Source of the DNA: Hymenolepis diminuta
Taxonomy: Eukaryota; Platyhelminthes; Cestoda; Cyclophyllidea; Hymenolepididae
Assembly (NCBI GenBank): GCA_900708905.1
Contig: CAADRB010000005.1
Span: 6,040,061 to 6,104,060 of the forward strand
Direction of reading: 5' to 3'
DNA: 64,000 nt
Shown here: positions 12,969-24,000 of the stretch, piece after piece
Numbering within the stretch: position 1 is the stretch's first letter
Layout: each line of letters begins with the position of its first letter
Notes under the pieces: generated by a model
What the model was told of the DNA's origin: nothing
Seen by the model: only the letters and a program-made list of their open reading frames with translations
The model's database searches: none
Program-made: the position numbers and the translations under genes

Positions 12969-14879
12969 TAATATTAAAAATAAATGTTAGGATTAATAAA
13001 CTGGCAAAAATAACTAAAATTTTAAAAGTGAAGGCCAAAATACGTTATTTATACTTTTATTCAAAACCGAACAAAAAATAACTAAATGAAGAAAATATTA
13101 ACATTTATATTGCAGTTTCAACAAACAATTTCCTTGTTTGCGTTCAGAATCTAAAGTCAACTATTTCTGCGATATTCTATCCAAACGACCTTAAAATTTT
13201 AATTGGCCATGCTTACATTGATTTCTAAAACAAGACTTCTGAGAAGTGTCTTTGTGCTCAAACTAACACTATAAGACCAAATTAATATTTTAAATATTTT
13301 AAGCCAGTGATATTATCTAATTACTTTGGCTGATTTGGTTGCACTCAACTTATGCTACTTATTTTGCCCCATGTTAGGAAAACTATTTTGATTTGATAGA
13401 GGTTTCTCACAACGGGAGTGATATCCTCATTTTATGGTACATCTTTTTACTGACTTTCTATAGTTCATTGCACATCATTTGGATTAATAGTAATTAACCA
13501 TTAATAAATGTCAACATTCTCATGAGATTCACAAGGCACCTTGCAGAACAGTGATTGAAAATTTTCATCCCATATCTAGCTATTTTCTATTTTTATGGCC
13601 GAAATTCGATTTTATGTTTGACACTGCAATTATCATATGGTTTCGTATTGTATTTAAGGTGACCTAGAATTTGACTCCGCAATTTAACATATATTTTGTT
13701 GTTAGAAGAGATGAATATTATTTTCCCCCATTCCCAATATTTCCTCTATGAATAAAAATTTAATTCCTTTCTTTATTTTCCCTACCGAAAAAAGACACTT
13801 GAAAATTATATTTATTTAAGCCGATACCGACTGAGAGGGAGTTTCGTTAAAACGCTCGTGTTGACTATAACGTGTTTTGTGATCTGCCGTGAGTTATTAG
13901 CTTCTGTATTAAGTTCCATATTACCGAGTTTACTAGATTGTTGACTCTGCGAGATTACTACCGGAACTCCCAGTTGGTTACGTTATAGCGTCTATCTCTT
14001 GACCTAAACAACAAAATGAAAGAAATTTCAAAAGCTACCTTTTTTCGATACTGATTGCAAAACATTTAGGGTTTACAATCAAAAATGGAGTTCATTATTT
14101 AATAAGATTCTTTTATTCGTGCTAAGTAAAGATAACAATACAAATGAGGAAAAACTTCAGCATTAAATGGAGTAGCAAAATTTGAATTTTTACGCACCTT
14201 ATAAGTCACTTCTTCATGTTCTTTCTTATTGAATTGTTTATGGATGCGGACGTTCGATCTACCATTTTTAATAAATGCATTCTAATAGCCAAGATAAGAG
14301 CTGGAGCATAACAGTTAAAATAACTTCAGCGTTGTAGAGGAAACTAGAGTTCACTCAAACTGAAAGCTTGACTCATTTTGGGCTAGTTTTTTGTCCACTG
14401 GGTTCAGGTACTTTCCCATTATGAAAATCATGAATTTATCTCTCCTGTCACGAGTAATAATAGTACCAAATTGGAAATTTATAAAAATGCAAAATAATTA
14501 ATTTTAAGAGATTTTAATATTCTGTCAATTTCACATAATATTTATTCTCTTTAATGCTTATCAATCGGCTATTGCCATACCTGACAATTTTGCTAACCTC
14601 ATATGTCAAGTTATTTTCTTCAGTCAGCTTCTTCCCATCGGTATTTCCATCGGAGAATTCACATTGAGTTTCGAATTGGCAGCTCTCCAGAAGTTCTAGA
14701 GTGGAGCTTACAGTCTACTTATCATAGCTCCCGTCCCCTTTTCCTAGAACCTGTCCTTTTCCTTTCTTTTGGTTCAAGGTGTTCGGTTCAGATGTCTGAA
14801 ATAAAACACAGAAATCATCTTTGATTTTGATGGAAAATCTCCATTCTCTGTTTTCTGGGCAGCATTCACTTTTGATACT

Positions 14880-15790
14880 GATTTCGGTCCAATGACTGTC
14901 ACGGGAACTAGTTCAAGATGCTGCTTCCTTTTCTTTCCTTCCTTTTTGACTTTTTTGTAATACGTCCGTTGCCCTGTGGGTTTTTATTCCGATTCATATT
15001 TTTATTCAAGCTGTATATTGATTCTGTCACCTGACTGACCATTGATTCAGCTTTCTGGCTGAGGCTCTTTTTTCTGATTTCTGGTTTAGTTTGGCACACT
15101 GTTTCCTTATGTCCTGGTTTACCATAAAACTTGCAAATTTGAGATTTGTGCTGACAAAATCAGGTAAAAAGCAAACCATTACAAAGCCAGCATTCAGTTA
15201 CGGTTTTTTAGGGAGTGGAAACTTTCTGGAACACACTATCACCGGAAATTCGACTGAAACAATTGTGCTCACCAATTTCCTACGGATATCAAGAGTTTAA
15301 AACACTACTGATGCGTCCAGCATAGGTCATCCAGTCCTCATCATGTTCTTTGGTAAGAGAAAAACAATTATAGTAATTTCAAAGTTCAGAAAACTTTTCA
15401 AAAAACAATTCAGAGAGAATTAAGACGATTTTGTCGGAAGTCAGATTCAAAATAGTCTTGGGATAGGCGAAAGCTTCGAGTCTTTCATCTTCAGCCGTTC
15501 CTAACCTTCGTTTAGGAAAGTATCTTCACAATTTTCAAACCAGTCAGAAAAAGTTTGATCTGCTTCTGGGTCCTAGTGAATTTCACTAATGTGTAGAACC
15601 AGAGAATCCTCAAATGGTTTGGGTAAGGAAATATGCAGTGTTTCTGTTTTCATTTTCATAAATTTAGGGAACCGTTCCCGCAGCATTATTAGATCTTCCC
15701 GCTCTTTCTTCAGTAATAATTCGTGACGTTCCTGCTGCTTCTTCAGAATAAGTTCAATTTCATCAATTTTCAATGAAAATATTATAAATA
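14880..15790 (-). mobile_element. Decayed LTR-retrotransposon gag (Ty3/Gypsy-like, K02A2.6-type)
   Basis: Minus-strand translation gives gag landmarks in the right order, with stops and frame shifts between them. First comes an N-terminal coiled-coil start (MKIDEIELILKKQQERHEL, from 15773). Then DPEADQTFSDWFENCEDTF (about 15510-15570), the conserved D-P-x-x-x-x-T-F-x-x-W core. Then LGTAEDERLEAFAYPKT after a shift (about 15440-15500), KEHDEDWMTYAGR (about 15340), and a zinc knuckle CKFYGKPGHKETVC (about 15095-15140), whose second Cys is Tyr. This order is typical of the gag found in flatworm and nematode Gypsy-like elements. No reverse transcriptase or LTRs were recognised nearby. The copy is dead. 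Confidence 0.75.
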
Positions 15791-15831
15791 TTAAAATTAA
15801 GAGTTTTCTTTAACCTTTCATAGCCAACTTC

Positions 15832-16085
15832 TACAACCTGCAAGCCGATATCCCAACTAGAAGCAGGAAAAGCACAATTTCTCCACTTTATTAGCGAGGA
15901 TTTCTCATAGTTCAGCTCTGAACATGTACGGTATAAGTTAATTCACATTTGCTCATTTAAACAATTTGAGGAAAGAACATTGTTTTCAATAATAACGAGA
16001 AGAAAACATAAAACAAGATATTAAATTCGTCAAAGGAAATAATTTAATAATTATTCATGATTGTATTTTCGCCTTGATATGAAGT
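15832..16085 (+). repeat. Dispersed repeat copy (family A)
   Basis: This is the second copy of the repeat in the TPR intron at 4192-4388, slightly longer. It begins 40 nt beyond the start of the gag relic, so it could be part of the same element (for example a leader or LTR piece) or an independent insertion. There is no coding content. Confidence 0.65.
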
Positions 16086-16899
16086 TTGATAGTAATGAAC
16101 AGATTGGACTAAATAGAATTACATAACTGTTGAATATGGAGTTCACAACGCTGCCAAGGCTGATCAAGGGAACCTCACGTGTGCTAGAGCTAGTATGTAA
16201 CCAATCGCGTAGCGAACAAGCGCGGCCGTGTGTGCGGAGGCCTCCTCTGACAATCGGCAATCAATATCCCTGCAACCTAGTGTTGTTGGTATGCGATAAC
16301 TAAGCTTTTGGCATAATTGAACAATAAACCCTCTCCACTCAACATCTTTCTTGTTCATACTACTTTGGACATAGCCTAGCTGATTTTGGAAGCAAATTTA
16401 TAATAGAGGACTCCATTAGAAGCTATTTGGACTGCTTAGTAGGATTACTTAGTTTTAGCAAAAAGGCTTATTTGTGTAGCATCCACTCCATACTATAATT
16501 AATAACAGTAACCAACAATCTCTATTCTCTGTTGTGTGATGGAAATCGAATGAAGTCAGAAGAGTGAGAGCTTAACGAGGTATTGAGCTATTTCTAGCCC
16601 TTCTACAACGGGGCCCTGAAATATGTTCTCACTATTTGTAATCAGAGGAAACACTCGGGTTCCCCAAATATTGATTATAATCTGCCAAAAGTTTCAAAAT
16701 AAATGAAATCTTGCTGATCCATATTGGTTAAATAATAGTTTGCAGTTAATTAATCTTGTTTTATTATACTCCCGATCTCAGTGGTACAAAGGATTCAATT
16801 AGCATCGAAAAATTGAAGTCGGCCTATTTGGATTTCCCCAATGTTAATACTCCAGGCAGTCTCATTCCGTATATCCTACCCTGCTTCTGCTGCGTTTCT
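16086..16899. other. Unassigned intergenic DNA
   Basis: I see no gene or repeat match here. Two overlapping minus-strand open stretches (16051-16358) show no family features. Confidence 0.45.
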
Positions 16900-17110
16900 A
16901 CTTACTGATAATATATATCCTATCTCTCCTCCCTTCCACTATTCCTACTAAGTCCCAATCTAAAGATACGGTTCCTTTTCACTCTTCCTGCCAGTACTCA
17001 TCCAAAGATAATGTAAAACTTGCAACCTCATCTTCTTAAACATTTCGGCCCAAGGTTTCCCTCACTCGTTGCGGTCGAAAAGTCACTTTCCCTTCCTGAC
17101 TGACCGAATA
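16900..17110 (+). mobile_element. Possible retrotransposon pol C-terminal relic
   Basis: Plus-strand reading gives a Ser-rich stretch ending in TRCGRKVTFPS followed by a stop (about 17070-17100). The pattern T-R-x-G-R-x-V-x-F-P is common at the end of Gypsy-type polyproteins (often TRSGRxVxFPxR). It is on the opposite strand to the gag relic, so it is not the same insertion. The evidence is one short motif only. Confidence 0.25.
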
Positions 17111-18783
17111 TGTACAAAAACAAATTAGTGAGCACTTTTTTCTAGATTTAGCTACTTACTAACTGTCTTGAGCGGGAGAACTCTGAAGTTTACAATGCTA
17201 ATAAGGTTGCCAAAATGAATTTAATTGCGAAATATTTCCACTGCTTGAAGTGCATGAGCGTTGCCTAATTGATTTAAACCGCCAAAGATAATAATAATAA
17301 TAACGAAGATAATAACAATGATAATGCTGCCTTCAAAAATTTTTTTATTTCAATTGCTCATTTAAGAACTTCCCATTTCTGAAATATACCTGCATACAGC
17401 ACATAGCTATGATTCATTGACACAGCACACAAATTTATAAAGGTCTTATCTGCTGAAAATATTATCAGAATATGGAAAAAAGTGGAAGTTAGAAGTTCTA
17501 AATAGCCGGATATAGGGGTGATATCCTGATGTCTGTGAGAGATTTAATACGATTAAATCGATATTCCTTTAAAATCCACTAAAATTCACTTTGTCTTAAA
17601 GCTAACGACAATGTTTTACGGTAAATTTCATAAAATATCATTCCTTATTAAAGGTATGTGCATTGATTAAATTGCGATTCCGGATTGAAGATGAATAAAT
17701 TTTAGAAGAGTAACAATGACACCCTCATTAAATTTTTCTCGAAGTAAAACTTTCTCTATTTCCTGTCCTCAGTGAATCGGGCTGACTTCAAACATGACTA
17801 CAGCAGTATTAACTTTCCGGGAAAAAATACATCTAACAATCCCCCGATCAAGCTCAGCTATGTGAGAGCTGAGGGAACGACTCCAACCGAATGAAAATGA
17901 TGCCTCACCGTTGGATAAAATTATTAAGCCAGTCTTTGAGCAGTTTCCGACAATGAAAATCTGTACGGCAATCACCTCGTCTGATCCATATAAGCCCCAC
18001 AGTACCCCTACCGCTCGCATCTTTGCATTCACAGGTGCCAGTCAACCTCTCATACCTATAAGCTTCTACTTTGTATTCAAAAAAGCCGTGCAACCCAAGT
18101 CCTCTCCTTATTTTCCATCTTGTTGTGATGAGGATCAAAAGGATGGTACTATCTCTGCTAATCTCTTGCATACTCCTAGATGAGCGAGCCATCACTTACT
18201 CCTTATGCATTCATGGGCTGGTTCAGACATATTCAAAACTGCTGCCTATTACAATCTGAAAATTATCCATGTCGCATATTAAATATACTGTCCATGTAGA
18301 AATTAGACAAGTATATACGGGTTTTATATCAAGTTGATAGTAATAAATTTTGCACTTTCCGAATGAATATGACTTATAAAAAAATTAATGCACTCGACTG
18401 AATTTAGAAATCATTGAAATGGTTGTATCAGCAAATTATAAGTGTGCATTTCCTAGTAAGGTTGAACAGGTAATTTGTAAAATAATAATAGTTTTTCTCT
18501 TTATTTTTAAAAGCCATATTTATTTTTATACTCTTGCCAATACTGATCAAAATTTCACATTTGCGGAAATTCATCAAGGAGTTTTTTGAGAACAGGTCTC
18601 TTCCTGCTTATTTGTACAATTAACAAGACAGAAGTAGCCAAATAAGTGCTTAAAATAATTAAATTTCGTTAAATATCTGGCAAAAACTAATAATCCGAAA
18701 CGAGAAGATATTAGTGAAATCTTTGTTCAGGACACAATATAGTAATATGAAGTCTTCCAAATTGAGCTGTCAGTCGCAAAAAT
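17111..18783. other. Intergenic region with unassigned open stretches
   Basis: Between the possible pol relic and the kinase pseudogene I see no recognisable gene. A minus-strand open stretch at 17769-18195 is readable in two overlapping frames (for example KVEAYRYERLTGTCECKD) but matches no family I know. A short ATA/AAT microsatellite lies at 17285-17330. Confidence 0.45.
17285..17330. repeat. ATA-rich microsatellite
   Basis: Interrupted (ATA/AAT) trinucleotide repeat, with the purest run at 17288-17302. Confidence 0.7.
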
Positions 18784-19794
18784 ATGGCCGATGCAATAGA
18801 CGTGGATACCACCGAACTGGACGATTCCAAAGCAAATTGCACTAATCTGAGTGATTTCTAGCTCTCAATTTTACACTATATTCATTGGGCACCCAATAGA
18901 AATGAATATTACATAGAAGATACTTCGAGGGAGTCCAAATATCATCAAAACGGTTGAATCCGTAATTGACAGTCTGGTAAATAAATTAGAATTCGTGGAA
19001 ATCTCCCCTAGAATTTTATTTAGATGCCATCAAGATGCAATTTGTATGAAGACGCTCGAAGTGTGACTTGGCGAGAAATTAATAAATCAATCAAAATCAA
19101 AGATGTAGAAAAGTACGTCAATTAGGAGTTTTCAGTCTTGGATTTCTGACATTCTCAAAATACCATTCACAGAAGCGTCAATTCCGACAACCTGTTAATT
19201 GATATGTAGATAGAGTGTTTGAAATTGGCTGGCTGGGATTATGCCGGAGAGTTTATCGATGATTATCCATTTACTTCTTCTTCTTCGTTGTAAGGTAGGC
19301 GAAATTGTTTTATAGCTTACTTATTTTATTAAAAGCAATATTTAAAGTTGACATAAAGTCCGCCAGCTGTGTTTTAGCAGGTTTCATACTTCGGAAGCTG
19401 TACATTTTTGAAGGAATCGACGACGATCATCTATTAACGCAAATTGTGCTGATTCTAGATAGTGTATAACTTTTCAACCAAAGATTAAAATAAACAAAAT
19501 TTGAAAAGAGGAGTATCGAACTGTTGTGAAACCGGTTTCCGAAATTTAATTAGGTATAAGTGTAAATAAACGGCAATAAGTGAAGCAATCGACTTAGTGG
19601 GAAGTTTGCTCGTCTATAGTCCCTCAAAACGTCTGACCGTCAAAGGAGCTCTCTATCACGCATTCTTTTCAAAATTTCCCAAACCTGATCGCATTGAAAC
19701 AGTAGGGCTGAATCTGGAACCCATCGCCGAGGAATTGGGCGCTCGACTGAATGCACAACTAATGCTTTTCGATGGAAATGATTGTCCATAGTAT
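18784..19794 (+). pseudogene. CMGC/CDK-like protein kinase pseudogene
   Basis: Degenerate kinase-domain landmarks appear in order on the plus strand, split by stops and frame changes. There is a possible start at 18784 (MADAIDVDT), then LDF-stop-HSQNTIHR followed by SVNSDNLLID (about 19138-19206), the equivalent of the catalytic loop HRDxKPxNLLID with Asp and Lys lost. Then LKLAGWDYAGEF (about 19220-19255), in place of LKLADFGLA with the DFG Asp lost, and VDIKSASCVLAGF (about 19349-19387), the DxWSxGC segment with Trp replaced by Lys. After IFEGIDDDHLLTQIV comes DLVGSLLVYSPSKRLT (about 19590-19640), the C-lobe R-containing helix. Order and wording suggest a CDK7- or CDK20-like CMGC kinase. 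Catalytic residues are lost and stops are frequent, so it is not functional. Whether it is a retrocopy or a decayed duplicate cannot be told from this window. Confidence 0.75.
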
Positions 19795-21075
19795 TTGATT
19801 GATGAAGTACTTGGAAAATGATCACGTACCATAATTTACTACGCCAAAGAGGCTCAGAGTGGCCTTAAATTCTTAGCGAAAGCACTTAACACCTTGAACT
19901 CTCAAGGACTGAAAAGGAAAATTTAGGTTATGTACAAGCTAAAGGGCTGTCCGAATATACTTCAAGCAAATTCCCAGGTGTCCTCTGGATATGTACCCCA
20001 ACTCCCGGCAGGATAATTAATATACTTTGGAGAAAAGTTATTTGAAGTAAAAATAAGTGGATATTTGGAAAATTATGGTTCTTAAACCTATAAATCAACT
20101 GATTTACGAGCATTAGGTGATATTTTATTACAATAAGGATAAAATAAACATGCCACTTTAGTTAGAGACGTCTCTTATCATCTATAGGAGGTGAGTAGTT
20201 ATGTATCTTGTATCCAATTCCATATATACATTACTAAGTATTCCCCTCCTGTTACCGCTGATCTAAACCACAGTATAACATGGAGAAGAGGACAACGGTT
20301 GAAAAACTTTACTGTGTACCAATAGAAACTCCGGAAGGGATAGAATGCGCGAGCGCGGATGCCGATATCTTGAGGCTAGGGTGTTGTAACGCATGGCAAA
20401 TAATGTGTAATAGATTCCAGAAGGGGAAGTCTCCGTATATCAAAAATAGTCTGATTCTGACGGCCTAGATACCGTAGGTAAGTGGCTTTTTTAAATTCAT
20501 TCTACCTAATGGTTAACATTAAGGTCTAAATGGATGATTTGAATATGAATAGTTCATAGCAGATATTCGAAACTCGAGGGATGTCAAATGTCTGACGTAG
20601 GTCTTCTAAAGGAAGTCATGACAAATATGACAGTAGGGACGTCAAAATACAATATATTTTATAGGCGGTAACAACACACTTATGCCCGCTGCGTCAGTAA
20701 CCCGTTTAGATTCGAAGTTATAAGCAGAAAAACAAGACTCGAAGATGAGCGAAGGAAGAAAAGAACTCGATCATATCGCCCTCCATTCACCAGGGCATAA
20801 AAGCCTATAAGATGTATGGAAGATGGAAATCGGGGATTGCAAGAATATTAAAAGAGCGTTTTCTACTGGAGGGAAAGGTTGGTTAGTTTCGTTAACATAA
20901 TGTCACAATAATTAACAGCCTGCCTACCTATATTCAGGTAGGAGTAAACGAAATTCAATATTGTAATTCATTTACGACCATACCTTGGAGGAGACAGAGA
21001 TAAAATTACTTCTTATTTCAGTAATTTTTTTAACATACTCAAAATAATCATTTACAATGAAGTGAATAAGGGTAA
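19795..21075. other. Intergenic region and 3' flank of CTR9
   Basis: No gene is supported. The 62-codon open stretch at 20280-20468 (MEKRTTVEKLYCVPIET...) has no recognisable family or exon partners. The right end should contain the CTR9 3' UTR; no AATAAA was found close to the stop on the minus strand, only variants such as AATAAG near 21013. Confidence 0.45.
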
Positions 21076-24000
21076 CTATTCACTATCACTATCAAGGAGA
21101 CGAGCTCTCTTAACCGAGCTTTCCTGTTGTTTCGCCACCTCCTTGCCACCACTACTGTCGTCCCCGCTGTCACTGTCACCGAAAATATTACCAGCAACAC
21201 CATGACTACTATTACTACTACTATTGCTGCGACTTCGAGCCGCACGCCTCTTTCTACCGCTTCCACGTTTTATTGTCATGTCTCGACGACGATGATCTTC
21301 GTCGGAGGAGTTGTCGCTGAGGGAGCCCAAAGCCTCTTGTTGCTGCTGTTCTGATTCTGATTCCTCCTCTTCTCCCCCACCTCGTACTTCAGCCAACTTC
21401 TGGCGTCTAATCCTTGCCTCATCTTCACTAGAGCTACCAGATGATGTATCCTCATCACTGATCATCGCTTTACTCACAACACGACCTCGCTGACGGGACG
21501 CTGCAAGCTTATCCTCATCATAATGTCTGTGATGACTGGTGCTGGTGACGGATTTTCGCTGACGTCTCGGCTCAGAGGTTCGAGCCCTCTTTGTGGAGGA
21601 GCGTTTTGTCTTCACTTTCTCTTCACCACCTCGTGATTCAGCATTATCACCGATGCTGCTGTCATCTCCATCGTCTATAAATTCGCCATCTGCATCCATA
21701 CGTCTCTTTCCACCTTTGCGTCGCTTCTCCTACAAGGAAGGAAACACATCAAAAAAACACCGAAGAATTTATAATGTGAGTGGGTGATGGAGCATACCTC
21801 ATTTGCCGCCACAGTTGTTGTGAAAGTGAGTTGTTTGGCCTTTTCGAGTAATATTTCACGAGTCTCCTCCTTCTGTCGTTCACGTTCCAAGCGAAGAGCC
21901 TCCTCTTGGGCTTGAAGTTCAGCTTGCTTTCGTCTCTGCTCCTCACGCTCTTCCTCCTGCAAAATACGGACGAAGAAAGTTAAAACAAAGTGCTGCAACT
22001 AAATTTATTTTCTATTAATTAAAATTTTTATTCATATTTCCTAAATCACTTTTCAGGTTTGTTTTCTTTTTACTTATTTTTAAAAGCTCTACTGAGTCAG
22101 TCCGACTTTACTATTCAACTACATCATCCACCGCATCAGTCATCCGCAGCACTCACGACATCTGCCAGCACCTACAGACAAATCCATCTCTCCTGGTCTT
22201 CTCGAAGAAAGCCACTAATAAACCTGCTGGATGAAACTCCTTTCCCTTCTTTTACTCTTGTAGTAAAGATAGGTAGGTGTAAGGAAAAGATACCTAGTAG
22301 CTGGTCTTCCTCCAAAAAAGATATGCTCTCTGCCGTGGTCAATAAGTAAGATGACATTAACACACTCGAGTGATCTCCCCTTTTGATTATACACTTCCTC
22401 CACTCATCTACCCACAATCACACACATTCCATTTATGAGAGCTCAAGTAAAACTTACACCGTAACTGTGCCTTCCCTCCGAATTAAATGTAGCTAGAAAC
22501 TACCACCTGAGCTTAAGACTTAGATCCTAAATCCTAACATAAAGACCCCATATCCCCATCATAACTGGCTATTTGAGAGGTAGCTCTTATTACTCATTAC
22601 TTCGGATTAAGGTTTGAGGACTGAAGTGCACACGTCCAGCATTCACTTTTGAATTGCTATGCATCATCACTTGAATAAGAGATTTAAAACGAACCTGCCG
22701 TTGGCGGAACAAGCGCTCCTGTTCTTCTCGTGACTTTGCACGATCAAGATGGTACTTGGCTTGACTCAGAAGATCTTGACAGGCTTGAGCCTCCTCCAGA
22801 GATACTGACTGGTGAACTATTTCACTGGATTTCGAGAGATATTCAAAGGTACTAAATGGAAAAAAAAAACCAATTCAGGGGACGCAATTTATGAATGGAT
22901 ACTTTGGCGAATTTCTGCAATTTACCATCGAGCCATGCTGAGATCAGAAATAGCTTCACAGACGGCTGCGAAACTGCTGGCCTCATCTTTCAACACTAAA
23001 ACAGCCATTCGTTTCTGCACAAGAGCCAAGTTGAACGTCAGCAGAGGATCCCAAGGTTTCACATGTCGGGCCTGTTTATCAAATTCAAAAGTGAGGTTAG
23101 AGTTGAATAAGTCACGAAGAGCACAATGTGTAAAGATTTTAGCATACCTTCAAAAGCACAGATTTGCACTCCTTTAGCTGATTTGCTTTGAAGTATGCCC
23201 GAGCCAAGTAAAGTAGAAGTTCAGTATCGTTTTCCCTCTTGAACTTACGAATGCAGTTTTCATACTGATATAAAAGTGGGAATTTTCAGTAATCAATTAA
23301 AAGGTATGTGACAGTTTACACCATCTCATCAAATAGGTTCCATTTTTAAGCTCATCCCCCAAATGGTCTCTACTTCAGAATACGTCATCTACCTGTTCCA
23401 AGAGTTTAGTTGAAATACTGGTGTATTGGACAACGATAGGGGAATGAGGGAGAAGATAGAGTAGTAGGAAGAGGTAGTTGGATTTAGGAGAGCTATAAAT
23501 GCAATAATATGAATGTCTAATCATAGTGTGTGGATGCGAAGTAGTGTGGAAGGGCTAGATAACGGGCGCTGAAACTGGTTGTGTTTTCTGAGTCACCATG
23601 CGGCAATTAAGACAAGCAGACATGAGGCATCTTGTGTATGCAACAAATTACTTAACTATCTACACCTGACTTGGTTAGCTCTTAAAACTCATAAATTTCA
23701 GCTCTTCGACCTACGCTTACCATTTGGATAGCGGCCGTGAATTGTTTCTGCTCGATATAGACATGGGCGATGTTCATCCAAACATCCGGGAAGTCCGCTG
23801 TGGCCTCGCGGACCTGGGCAAAAACATCTCGAGCCTCGTTGATGAAGCCTTTGTGGGCGAGAACACAGCCGATTCCATGCGCCGCCCAGATGTTACGGGG
23901 ATCAGCGCTCAGCACGACCTTGTAGCAGGACAGTGCTCGTTCCTCGTGGCGCTTACGACGATCCTTATTTTCACGAACCTATTTGAGGTGAAGAGAGGAA

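Larger units (their letters stand above)
9460..14879. other. Gene-poor AT-rich region
   Basis: Apart from the SINE-like copy at 11467-11885 and an unassigned open stretch at 12682-12968, I see no gene, RNA or ordered repeat in this stretch. It lies upstream of the Acl4-like gene, so its first few hundred bases should contain that promoter; no TATA element is convincing in such AT-rich DNA. Confidence 0.55.

Noticed and set aside
20280..20468. A small gene starting MEKRTTVEKLY
   Set aside because: The open frame is short, without family resemblance, splice partners or a plausible promoter or polyadenylation context.
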